NCBI GenBank assembly: GCA_003194525.1
Contig: NBIV01000001.1
Location: forward strand, 620,001 to 684,000
DNA from: Gracilariopsis chorda
Taxonomy: Eukaryota > Rhodophyta > Florideophyceae > Gracilariales > Gracilariaceae
DNA length: 64,000 nucleotides
Direction of reading: 5' to 3'
Below the pieces are notes generated by a model, which was not told the DNA's origin, did not search any database, and saw only the letters and a program-made list of their open reading frames with translations. Both the position numbers and the translations under genes were made by a program. Position 1 is the first letter of the stretch; the number at the start of each line of letters is the position of its first letter. This document shows positions 55,422-64,000 of this stretch, one piece after another.

Positions 55422-55909
55422 CCTAACATTTTTATGTACAGATTGATCTCGTACGGGTATTTTGAATACCGAATTCATTCTCGGGAAAAGGAAGAAGGAA
55501 GCTCAAGACGTTCTGTTCACTAGATCAGCATCCTGCAGCAATGTTTGAGTAGCCGCAGAATTTTAACCGCATTCCTTCTCGCATAACTGAGGCACGGTTG
55601 AGGTAAACATTGAGCGATTGTCTCCATTTAGGTGCCCTTGGTAGAGGAGCCCTGATGTTCCTGTCTGTCACCGGACATTACAAGAAAGATAAAGGGTTAA
55701 GAGCAGTAGCAAGGAGGAAGAAACAGAAAGGCGTCCCTGATTGCAGACGCTGCTGGGGGGGAGGGGGTTGGGGGCTCAGGTTGAAGGCTAGCCTTCTCTT
55801 GTTAAGCTACCGTAATTCTTTCGGCAGCACTCTTCAGGAAGCAAATCTACTCATGAACTGTTTCAATCGAATATTATGTCCAATTTTCATGGATTCTCCC
55901 ATCGTTTGC
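55422..55909. other. Intergenic region with a G-rich tract
   Basis: Lies between two convergent genes. It holds a run of G blocks at 55,755-55,774 (G7, A, G5, TT, G5) able to form a G-quadruplex on the plus strand. No gene is seen. Confidence 0.6.
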
Positions 55910-57380
55910 TCAATAGCACACAACGCGGAATCTTTGAGCCCATCCAGTTCCGATTGAACACCAGAAAGCTGCGGTCCCAACGTTTTCACCATCATCAAGT
56001 TCCGAAGCTTCGTTCACTTCCTCATTCTCTTGCTGCTGGGGTTGATATTCCGCACCACCAGTTTCACTGTCGCGTGAGTATTCCAGGAGTCTAGAACTGG
56101 AAAATTCGTTCTCAACTTCTCTTGTGCTCCTCAAAAGTACCTGAACATCCTCGATGGTGTATCCATAATCATGAAATACACTCTCCATCTCTCGACGTTT
56201 TCTGGGATCCATCCTTGACAAATTTTCTTCGGATAACAAGACCTCTGCCGTCGAGAAGGCGAGGTCGAAGACATCGCCTGCAGGTAAGCCTTCCGCAATT
56301 TCAATTCCCACCAAAAGAGCGTTGCCTACGGCTCCTCCAGCTATGGGAATGAGTTGTATAGCAATTGAGAGTGAATTAGAAAATGCCTGTCTTCTTCTGT
56401 TCTGTAGAAATGCCGATCGAAGGTCTTCTACTTGTGCCTCAACCACTAGTACACGTTGAAGAAGCATAATTCTAGCTCTTTTCAATACAGATACCTCCTC
56501 CCTCATCGACACCATTCTGTTGATTGTATATAAGGGTCTGGTGTGTCTATGAGTCCGAGTTTTTGAGCCTCTCGCAGACACTTGAAAATGCGGTTTCTGT
56601 CTTCGATCTTAGCGACATCCAAGTGTTGTGTTGTGCAATACAGCTGATCGCGCCAAAAGAAAAGATTGCCGTCGATATCAGGAGTGGTACTCATTGTTCC
56701 ATTCCTTACGGCAAGTAACAAAAGCTGGTGGGCTGCGTTCCATTCTTCTACAGACTGTTTACAATTGTTTTTGCATATGAGCGACTTGCAGAGCTGAGAA
56801 GCCGAAGAGGAACCCTGGAGAGCTGGTATCAAAGCATTTTGCAACCTCATAGGTCTGAAGACGAAACGTTCCGTATGTAAGTTCTCAGGGAGGTAATAAT
56901 ATGCTGCGCTTCCGTTTCGCATCTGCTCAACATTCGCTTTATCGGTTTCATGTTTTTCATGATGCCGCCTTCTCTGAACTCTAGTTCCAGTGAACGCATT
57001 TGTTGAGGTTAACCAACAAATCGGTCTGTAAACTTCGAAACTGCCCCGTAAGAACCGGGTTAGATTTCGCTAAGGTCTGTCTAGTCATCTTCACCTCGTA
57101 CATAAACCATTCGATTTCTGCCTCTGCTTCCGCGTACAAACGCTGTAATCGGTAAAGTGTTTCCTTAATTTCTGTAGTGGTTTTTTGTGAAAGAGCTTGT
57201 TGAGTACATTTTCAATCGAAACAGTCTCTTCGAACAACTCCAATATAGACCCAGCCCCAATCCCGTCCATTTCTTCGGAACTAGGTTGGAACGAAGCTGA
57301 AAGAAAATATTGAGCGTGCTCCGTTGAAAAGGAAGCGACGGCTTGCACAGCGCTTCGTGCAGACAACGACGATGGCGGTT
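55910..57380 (-). pseudogene. Frame-broken gene of an unrecognised family
   Basis: Read downward from about 57,380, four open segments in changing frames join end to end without overlap: an N-part (SIENVLNKLFHKK), a coiled-coil part (EIKETLYRLQRLYAEAEAEI, about 57,180-57,020), a middle part to 56,503 (NGSAAYYYLPENLHTERF, KCLREAQKLGLIDTPDPY) and a C-part to 55,910 with a long helix (EEVSVLKRARIMLLQRVLVV), a Gly/Ala-rich hydrophobic stretch (IAIQLIPIAGGAVGNALLVG) and an acidic tail. The shifts are single-base: one in an A6 run near 57,190, one near 57,008, one near 56,520. No ATG is found at the head. It is either a recent pseudogene or a gene with tiny introns or sequence errors. The coiled coil plus hydrophobic segment suggests membrane association; function is unknown. 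Confidence 0.5.
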
Positions 57381-58054
57381 ACGGTGTAGAAGACGCGGGC
57401 GGGAGCGTTTTGGATGTCTAGTGTTGGATAAGTTGTCGCATCGTATGCAAACCGGACAGCTCCACTGGCAAGGAAGGAGGGAAGGAACGAAGGAATGAAG
57501 GAACGAACGAAGGAACGAACGAACGAAGCGGAGGGGAGGGGATTGACAAAAACCTTGATTTGTTTGGTGCCTTAGCATTTCGCCGATGTCCAAAATAATT
57601 GAATTATTGTAGATTATCCTTAACATGCTGGTTCTTGGTGACGGTGCCTCGTTCCGCCGTCGCTTGAGCAGTTTTCTTTGTGCATGTTGCAGGCTTTCTG
57701 ATCTCTTCTAGACGCGGACATTTGAATTCGCGTCTTCACAAGGCTGCACAAGTCCAAGAGTACCATTATCAACGGAAGAAACTTCCACCGGGTGTTTCAT
57801 CAGTTCAATAAACTTCCTGTTCAACCGTACTCAAGAGCCGCTTTGCACCTTGCGTACTACGAACGCATCTTCTTCGCACGGCATTTCTGTTTCTGTCTGT
57901 AGCTGCCTAATCCAAGCTGGTCCAAGACAGCATATAACAGGGCCGAGGACCAATTGAGCGCACTCATCTCTAAGGAGTCTATCGGATTTGTGAGTGGGTG
58001 TGGGGTTTCAGGGGTCACGGATACATTAAGGTTTGCCAACAGTGGTATTAAAAG
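57381..58054. other. Intergenic region between divergent genes
   Basis: Presumably carries the promoter of the helicase gene. It holds a purine-rich tetranucleotide repeat at 57,470-57,540, listed separately. No gene is seen. Confidence 0.5.
57470..57540. repeat. GAAC/GAAG microsatellite
   Basis: An all-purine-biased tract of GAAGG, GAAC and GAAT units on the plus strand, about 70 bases, upstream of the frame-broken gene and the helicase. Confidence 0.85.
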
Positions 58055-59878
58055 ATGGGTTCCACAAAGAGGAAACCTGAAGACTCAACTACACCGAAAA
58101 AGCGACGTAGAAAGGGAAAAAAGAACCTTACTTCCAACCCTGAAGCAGAAGTCCCTGATGTTAATGTTCTGAAACATTCTACTGCTGAAGAACTCCACGA
58201 TACGGCTGCGGGAAGCACCTCTCGAGCAGATCCCGAGCTTGCTCAGACTGATAAGCAAGCCATATCTGATGCTGAGAATACGCGCAGGAATCCGAAACAC
58301 ATGGAAGTGGCGGAGCTCAAAGAAGAGGACATCGCTACCGACGGCGTTCTAACCAAGAGAAGGTTTGAAGAACTCAATTTGTCTGATAAGACTCTAAGTT
58401 CCCTAAGAGATATGAAGTTTGAGAGGATGACAGAGGTGCAAGCCCGATCGATCCCTCACGGAATGTCTGGGCGAGACATACTTGGCGCCGCGAAAACAGG
58501 ATCAGGGAAGACTTTAGCTTTTCTGATCCCTGTGGTCGAACTCCTCTACCGAGTGAAATGGACGAATCGAAATGGCACGGCTGCTGTTGTAATCTCGCCG
58601 ACTAGAGAGCTCGCGCTTCAAATTTATGGTGTGGTAGTCGATGTATGCAAGTACCACTCCCAAACACACGGCATTGTCATGGGTGGAGCAAACAGAAAGA
58701 TAGAGGCGGACAAACTTCAAAAAGGGGTAGCGATTCTAATTGCCACACCTGGTCGTCTACTCGACCATCTTCAAAACACACCCGGTTTTGTGTACAAGAA
58801 CCTTCAAGTTCTCGTCATAGATGAAGCCGACCGCTGCCTTGAGATTGGCTTTGAAGAAGAAATGCACCAGATCATCAAGTATCTTCCGAAGAAACGTCAG
58901 ACAATGTTGTTTTCGGCCACACAAACCACGAAAGTTGAGGATCTTGTCAGAGTTTCTTTCAGAAACAGACCTGTTTATGTCGGAGTGCACGACAAGAGAG
59001 AAGTGTCCACTGTGGCAGGTCTAGAACAAGGATACGTTGTAATATCCAGTGAAAACCGCTTTCTGTTGCTGTATACATTCCTTCGCAGAAATCTGAAGAA
59101 GAAGGTGATTGTGTTCATGTCAAGCTGCAATGCTGTAAAGTTCTATTATGAACTGCTTAATCATGTTGATATTCCGGTTCTTGACCTCCATGGTCGCCAA
59201 AAGCAGAACAAGCGCACAACTACGTTCTACAAGTTCTGCAAAGCAGAAACGGCCATTCTCGTATGCACTGATGTGGCTGCGCGTGGACTAGACATTCCAG
59301 CAGTTGATTGGATCATACAATTTGATCCACCGGACGAACCAAAAGAGTACATTCATCGAGTTGGCAGAACAGCCCGTGGTGTTAATGGGAAAGGAAAGGC
59401 TTTGTTGTTTCTTCTTCCCTCAGAACTTGGGTTTTTGCGTCACCTAAAGGCCGCCAAAGTTCCACTCAATGAGTATGAGTTTCCCGAAAAGAAACTTGCG
59501 AGGGTACAACCGCAGCTTGAAAAACTGATATCCACAAACTACGCTCTGAACAGGTCAGCCAAAGACGCCTACCGTTCATATCTTCAGGCGTACGCAAGTC
59601 ATTCTATGAAAGACATTTTTAATGTTCACGAGCTGGACCTGAACGAAGTGGCGTCTAGCTTTTGTTTTGAAAATCCTCCCAGAGTTAATCTGAACATTAT
59701 GGGCAGTGGCAAGGGCCAGGGCCGGAGAGGCGGCGGAGGGGCGGTGGGAAAGGGTTATCGAGGACAGCATCATAAATTGCGTGAGATTATTCGACAGAAG
59801 AGCACTGGTCACGGGTTTTCAGCATCGAATCCTTACGGGAAGAGAGAGGGAGGTGATAACCGCCAGTTTTCGCGGTAG
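58055..59878 (+). CDS. HAS1: DEAD-box ATP-dependent RNA helicase, Has1/DDX18 type
   Basis: A 607-residue DEAD-box helicase with no intron. The basic N-terminus (KKRRRKGKK, 15-23) is a likely nuclear/nucleolar signal. Motifs in order: Q region FERMTEVQA (122-130), motif [10 protein letters not shown] (145-153), Ia PTRELALQ (182-189), GG (210-211), Ib TPGRLLDH (231-238), II DEAD (256-259), III SAT (287-289), [12 protein letters not shown] (351-360), [10 protein letters not shown] (405-413), [11 protein letters not shown] (434-442). [20 protein letters not shown] is characteristic of the Has1/DDX18 branch, and the C-terminus has the expected region after the helicase core plus a Gly/Arg tail. 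Has1 acts in the nucleolus on pre-rRNA in both small- and large-subunit assembly. The start is the first in-frame ATG. Length matches the family and nothing is missing. Confidence 0.95.
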   Translation: MGSTKRKPEDSTTPKKRRRKGKKNLTSNPEAEVPDVNVLKHSTAEELHDTAAGSTSRADPELAQTDKQAISDAENTRRNPKHMEVAELKEEDIATDGVLTKRRFEELNLSDKTLSSLRDMKFERMTEVQARSIPHGMSGRDILGAAKTGSGKTLAFLIPVVELLYRVKWTNRNGTAAVVISPTRELALQIYGVVVDVCKYHSQTHGIVMGGANRKIEADKLQKGVAILIATPGRLLDHLQNTPGFVYKNLQVLVIDEADRCLEIGFEEEMHQIIKYLPKKRQTMLFSATQTTKVEDLVRVSFRNRPVYVGVHDKREVSTVAGLEQGYVVISSENRFLLLYTFLRRNLKKKVIVFMSSCNAVKFYYELLNHVDIPVLDLHGRQKQNKRTTTFYKFCKAETAILVCTDVAARGLDIPAVDWIIQFDPPDEPKEYIHRVGRTARGVNGKGKALLFLLPSELGFLRHLKAAKVPLNEYEFPEKKLARVQPQLEKLISTNYALNRSAKDAYRSYLQAYASHSMKDIFNVHELDLNEVASSFCFENPPRVNLNIMGSGKGQGRRGGGGAVGKGYRGQHHKLREIIRQKSTGHGFSASNPYGKREGGDNRQFSR

Positions 59879-60173
59879 TTTCGATCAGTTCTTGTTCCAT
59901 TGGTGTATCTCGTGAACTGCAACATGCAAATCCACGTTCGCTTGTTATAACGTTATTGTCTAGGAGTTGCTACAGGGACCGCCCTGAAGTCTCCGATGGA
60001 GTCTGACAATATAATCCCGCTGTCAGACCACAGCAGAAAACACACCTCCTGCAAACCACAATTCTGACCTTGAGGCTCACTTGTTCCATATGCTTCTGCA
60101 ATGCCTTTGTAGCAGTCAACTGTACAAGTCAGAGTTTCTCGAGGCTAGGGTTTCCGCAAGCACGGGGTGCAAT
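59879..60173. other. Intergenic region between convergent genes
   Basis: No gene or structured element is recognised; likely the two 3' untranslated regions. Confidence 0.5.
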
Positions 60174-60947
60174 CTATGTTTGATCCGGCCTCCTGTGTCG
60201 ATCCGGGATCTCTTCTAGAAGTCTGGCAGCCTCGTAATGCTGCTCGCTTCCAACATCCCTTTCGAGACTAAGTGCCTGATACCGCCGACTGACAGTACTT
60301 GCGTCTCTTGATGCAACGTTGTCGTTTGCAATGTTTGGAATTGTTACCTCATTGAAGTCAAGACTATCCTCAGACAATGATGCCCCAGTGATGAACGGCC
60401 TATACGGATTAATGCTTCTTCCATAAAGAGTAATAGCCATAACCGATATCAACGTTCCAATTATGACTAGCACAATAACACTGATACAAGTTATGTTCGA
60501 AGGTGTAGTTAAGCCATTGAGTATTGTTGAAGACCCCGTAGAAGAGACAGATATACTAACGCCGGAGAAAGGTTCAGGTGACTGAGACGGTTCGAACGTA
60601 ATATCGAACTGAGCTATTGGTGAAGAAGAGGGTAACAGGAATAAGGTTTCCTCGAGGGCTTCCTTCAATTCATCATTGAGAGCGTTTTCCACTGTTTCTG
60701 GTGAGGGTGAGACAAGGACTTCGAAGGCTTCTTCGGAAGGCTCAGGGGAGAATGATAAACCGCTCTCCTTCGATGTGACTATCAAAGGTCCAACATTCCC
60801 TTTGGATGGTATATGGGCCCTGAGTCGCGGATTCTCTTGCTCTGGATGCTGAAGTGGTCCAATCGTGGAAGTATGGAAGCCGACTCTGACCCCATGCACT
60901 TTCAAAACGAATAGCAGAACGCATAGAATGTGTTGAGATGTCGTCAT
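60174..60947 (-). CDS. Single-pass membrane protein of unknown function
   Basis: A 257-residue frame from the ATG at 60,947; five more codons lie upstream only from a GTG. The N-terminus is a likely signal peptide (TSQHILCVLLFVLKVHGVRVG). An acidic, Ser/Pro-rich ectodomain of about 125 residues follows, with a possible N-glycosylation site (NIT) just before a transmembrane helix at about 152-175 (CISVIVLVIIGTLISVMAIT). A cytoplasmic tail of about 80 residues follows. This is the layout of a type I membrane protein. No family is recognised. It is convergent with the helicase gene. Confidence 0.65.
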   Translation of the reverse strand: MTTSQHILCVLLFVLKVHGVRVGFHTSTIGPLQHPEQENPRLRAHIPSKGNVGPLIVTSKESGLSFSPEPSEEAFEVLVSPSPETVENALNDELKEALEETLFLLPSSSPIAQFDITFEPSQSPEPFSGVSISVSSTGSSTILNGLTTPSNITCISVIVLVIIGTLISVMAITLYGRSINPYRPFITGASLSEDSLDFNEVTIPNIANDNVASRDASTVSRRYQALSLERDVGSEQHYEAARLLEEIPDRHRRPDQT

Positions 60948-61243
60948 ATCATATACATGCACTCTGCAGTACCCACACGAGTTCTTCCCCTTATTCGAAG
61001 CAGCTGTCAGAATAGTCTGGGAAGCGAAGGTAACCCTTACCGTACGGCTCTGCGACGGCAGGCTTGGAATCTCTTGGGTTGTCTCGTTTCAGTTTTGTCT
61101 TTCCCTTTTTTCGACACCGAATTATGTTCGAAGTAGAGAGTAAGCTACCAGTGTCTCCGATAATCGCGATATACTTAACCGTTACTTGCGACAGGCTGTT
61201 TTTATAAATCAAGCCCTGTGTATAAGACGACTAGATTATCTTT
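60948..61243. other. Divergent intergenic region
   Basis: Holds a TATA-like TTTTTATAAATC near 61,199-61,210 pointing to the right. No gene is seen. Confidence 0.4.
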
Positions 61244-61501
61244 ATGATGAAGCCCGGCGCACATGAATCTTACTACCAAGGGTACTCGGGAGTTCCTCAA
61301 TCCTTTTTTCTAAACTTGAACGACCTAATCAATGAGTGTCGAAGAGAACGGTTTACTACCGTCCCTGGCGTTCATAGCAAGGTATTTGTACGTAACGGGG
61401 ATGGCAGGCTGCAATTATTGTCAGTTGGAACGCGCACCGTCCTACGAACTGCGACCTTTGTGAGGATAGATGACTCTTCTTACCAATATGGTTCTTCTTG
61501 A
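61244..61501 (+). CDS. Possible small protein, 85 residues
   Basis: An ATG-started frame of 85 codons preceded by a TATA-like motif about 35-45 bases upstream. The composition is soluble and polar, with SFFLNLNDLINECRRERF near the start. No motif, signal or transmembrane segment is recognised. It may be chance; the divergent position and upstream TATA-like motif are the only support. Confidence 0.3.
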   Translation: MMKPGAHESYYQGYSGVPQSFFLNLNDLINECRRERFTTVPGVHSKVFVRNGDGRLQLLSVGTRTVLRTATFVRIDDSSYQYGSS

Positions 61502-62351
61502 AGTCTCCACTTTCGCATTGAAGAATAGATTGAAAGAATAGAGTTCTCAATTTAAAGACTACTTCTTCCTCAGCAAATGGCTGGATTGTGTTGGGTCAGG
61601 GCAGGAAGCTAGAAAGACGGAAGCGCTATTGTCCCAGTCTCTACCGGGCATGTCTCAAAACCACACCCTTTGGCATCATATGTTGGTTTAGATCATGCAG
61701 ATTGTAACTGCAGATTGGCGCTGAAGAACGTGGAACACTTCGTACTGCGACGCCCAAGACGGGCCGCAGTCGCAGCCAGAAGTTACTGTACCATCGATAC
61801 GAGACAATGGTGAAAGGGCATATTCAATATCGTTAGTAGACAGTGGTCAAAGAAGTTTTTGGCTTTCCTTAAGAAAGAGAATTTACCTTTGAGGAAGCAG
61901 TTCTATCTGGACATCGCAACAAGTTGTCGAGAAACCACTATCAATATACCGTAATCAGGCATATTGAACCCACAATAAAGAAGAAGAAGAAGAAGAGGAA
62001 AGTGTCGAGGTGTCTTCGAGCAAACTACAGTATAATACAAATTCAATAGAAGGCTACAGGGGTAAAGGTTGATCCTTCAACTCTGGTACTCACGACCTAG
62101 GTTTACAGTTTAGTCCGAATATGAATCTACACCATCGTAGGAACTGTCTACAAGAGTTGTACATAATCCTACTCAGCATGTAAAACCACACAGAACGCAG
62201 CAGGTTGCTAGCCTCCTTGTGGAAAGAGAGGTTCTCTAAATGCCGTAATTAAACATTTACACGCTCAGAGTAAAGAATAGGTACAAAGCATGGATTCGAA
62301 AACCGGCTCAACCTTTCCAGCGCAGCACTATCACTAGAAATGACCTGGTGA
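61502..62351. other. Gene-less stretch with a GAA microsatellite
   Basis: Nothing coding is recognised. An AATAAAG followed by GAAGAAGAAG units lies at about 61,973-62,000. The right end is the 3' region of the MYB gene. Confidence 0.5.
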
Positions 62352-63746
62352 TCAACGATTCGGTCTGGGGTTAGTGCTAGTTGCTTCACATCGTTCTTTG
62401 CTTGGTGCGGCTTCGTTTCTTAGGGGGTTGGCGCTACCCTGAGTGGGCGCTTGATGGTGGGCAGATTTGCTATTCTGAAATGACCGCTTACGCTCCGCAG
62501 CAACCTTAAGGACATCTTCATCTGTTAAACTCTTTTGTGGATTATTGGGATCATTCTCCATTAAGGTCTTTAGGGTTTCAAGCAGCTCGCGCTTCTCTGC
62601 GTCTTCTTTTTCTTTCTTCAGCATACTTCGGTATTTTTGTAAATGCGAGGCCACATTCTCTCTTGACAAACCTTCAGCTTTCATTTCCCTAATGATTGCA
62701 GTTGGTACTGCATGCTCAATTCCAAGTTTCTGCACCGCGGCCAAGAAAGAGGCATGAAGCTTTGGTGACCAGTTGAGTCGACTTCGCTTTGGGCGCTCAT
62801 CTGTATTCTGAGATTGCCCTTCTGAGTACCGTTTTGAGCCCCTCGCACGAGTTGCTTTTTCACTTCCAGTACAATTGGTCCTTTTGGTGTCTACGTCTGT
62901 GGGGTTGGAAGCATCGTGAACGTTCGTATTGTGTCGAGAAGTGTCACGAATGTCGTTACTGTCGTGATGAACGCTTTGTTCCTTGTGAGTACTCGATAGC
63001 TGACCAGGATCCCGACGGCTCCGATCACTGCATCGATCTTCGGTATCAAACGTGGGGTCTCTGTTCACGGGAGCTATATGTACTGCCGTTGATGCGTTGG
63101 CTTCGTTATAGCTATCTTTGACGGCCGTCACCGGTTGTGTTCGGCTTATGTCTGGTACAACACTTCTTGCAATATCTGGCTCGGCGTAAACCGGTCCTTG
63201 AACCTGTGAACAATGTTGTTGTTGTGGATCGTATGCGGCAGACTGATTTGTCGTTACGTTGTATTCTGTTCTTGTTGCCTGTGTTGCATCTGTAGATGGA
63301 TAAGGGTATTCGTAGTTTTGCGTATTCCGTCTAAGATACCCCGATTCATATGGGTCATATCGATCATTATGTTGAGGGATTGTGGGGTCATACGGTTTTC
63401 CAGAACGGTTCAAAGTAGCTGGGGAGCGAGTGTACTCGCCTCTGGCTTCCGCTTGACTGCGCATTTGCCAGTACCTTTGTTCGAGATTAATGGCATACCG
63501 AGCGGCCTCAGCGGCTGTCTGTGTTCCAAATTGTAAGAACAGGGGCTCATTATTCGCTGTATAGGCACATGGAACAGCGTAAACAGTCATTGTGACGACA
63601 CCAGGAACCGCAGAGGTAGACGGAACATGCTCATAACGCAAGGGCGGTTGGGACGTCCAAGCTCGAGCATATGCATGTTCGTTATGAGGTCCCTGTTGAG
63701 TTTGCCCTGGAGGGTAGAGTGAGGCCTGCTGCTGCTCCGGATTCAT
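62352..63746 (-). CDS. MYB/GARP-like (SHAQKYF-type) transcription factor
   Basis: A 464-residue protein from the ATG at 63,746, intronless. The first 320 residues are low-complexity and rich in Gln, Tyr, Asn, Ser and Thr, except for a more ordered stretch near 50-100 (VVTMTVYAVPCAY, EAARYAINLEQRYW). The single DNA-binding repeat is at about 322-378: RLNWSPKLHASFLAAVQKLG, then AVPTAIIREM, and the third helix ending ENVASHLQKYRSMLKK. SHLQKYR is the signature of the plant/algal GARP (type-B ARR, G2-like) and SHAQKYF MYB-like families, which bind DNA as single repeats. A basic run (KRSR) precedes it and could be the nuclear signal. No receiver domain is present, so it is not a two-component regulator. 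Targets are unknown. Confidence 0.85.
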   Translation of the reverse strand: MNPEQQQASLYPPGQTQQGPHNEHAYARAWTSQPPLRYEHVPSTSAVPGVVTMTVYAVPCAYTANNEPLFLQFGTQTAAEAARYAINLEQRYWQMRSQAEARGEYTRSPATLNRSGKPYDPTIPQHNDRYDPYESGYLRRNTQNYEYPYPSTDATQATRTEYNVTTNQSAAYDPQQQHCSQVQGPVYAEPDIARSVVPDISRTQPVTAVKDSYNEANASTAVHIAPVNRDPTFDTEDRCSDRSRRDPGQLSSTHKEQSVHHDSNDIRDTSRHNTNVHDASNPTDVDTKRTNCTGSEKATRARGSKRYSEGQSQNTDERPKRSRLNWSPKLHASFLAAVQKLGIEHAVPTAIIREMKAEGLSRENVASHLQKYRSMLKKEKEDAEKRELLETLKTLMENDPNNPQKSLTDEDVLKVAAERKRSFQNSKSAHHQAPTQGSANPLRNEAAPSKERCEATSTNPRPNR

Positions 63747-64000
63747 GATCAGCTACGCTTCGATAATGTGGGAAACGAGTGAAGAAGACATTCGAAAGCT
63801 GGCGATAATTGTCAACGGGTTGATGGGATACGGGCCTTTGTTGTTTGGTTTCAGAAGAGCACAGAAAGAGTGTCGGTACGGCGGATATCACCGAATGGTC
63901 GAGCACGAACATGGCGGATGTGATTCATTCGTAGAATCCGTGTGCGGTGCATGCGTAATGGGTCGTAAAGCTGGTTGAACTGTTGAATGCAGAACGTACG
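63747..64000. other. Upstream region of the MYB gene
   Basis: Probable promoter and 5' leader of the MYB gene. No motif is assigned and no other gene is seen before the window ends. Confidence 0.4.

Noticed and set aside
56503..56581. Overlapping ATGA junction read as two translationally coupled genes
   Set aside because: Coupled overlapping genes are not expected in a nuclear genome, and two further frame shifts in the same locus make a broken single gene more likely.
1..64000. CRISPR arrays, bacterial operons or phage genes
   Set aside because: No regularly spaced direct repeats and no prokaryotic gene arrangement; all recognisable genes are eukaryotic or LTR/DNA transposon derived.

Overview
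The window looks like nuclear DNA of a eukaryotic alga with a small, intron-poor gene set embedded in retrotransposon-rich DNA. A florideophyte red alga such as Chondrus is my best guess. This is an inference from intronless host genes (a Has1/DDX18 helicase, a SHAQKYF-type MYB factor, a Gfo/Idh/MocA oxidoreductase) packed in an island beside nested LTR elements; no marker here proves the species.

Positions 1-54,000 are almost entirely mobile DNA. A chromodomain Ty3/gypsy element fills 1-8,704 (minus strand; 5' LTR at 7,834-8,704; 3' LTR not seen). It has a full gag, a -1 gag/pol overlap and a pol frame cut only by one TGA and one TAG. Its LTR abuts the middle of a pogo-like DDE transposase relic (8,706-9,727). 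Two older relatives on the plus strand are a badly decayed copy (about 18,650-25,450) and a better preserved but dead copy (29,969-39,235). Related LTRs without an internal region lie at about 12,961-13,620 and at 45,687-46,623; the second is a clean solo LTR with a 5-bp target duplication.

Between these lie Copia scraps (16,365-16,790), three copies of an unclassified dispersed repeat (10,956, 14,745 and 25,817), two relics of an unrecognised protein family (26,422-27,490 and about 39,297-40,337), several short decayed reading frames, and a second pogo/Tigger-type transposase relic (41,484-42,166). A Copia element with 137/135-bp LTRs and a 5-bp target duplication spans 47,067-53,948. An 807/809-bp element with terminal inverted repeats flanked by TGCA sits once inside the gypsy pol at 33,830 and once inside the Copia RNase H at 52,542.

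Positions 54,000-64,000 form a host gene island: a Gfo/Idh/MocA oxidoreductase (+), a frame-broken gene of unknown family (-), the Has1/DDX18 DEAD-box helicase (+), a single-pass membrane protein (-), a weak 85-residue candidate (+), and a MYB/GARP-like transcription factor (-). The genes alternate in orientation with short spacers and show no operon-like logic. The helicase implies ribosome biogenesis and the MYB protein transcriptional control.
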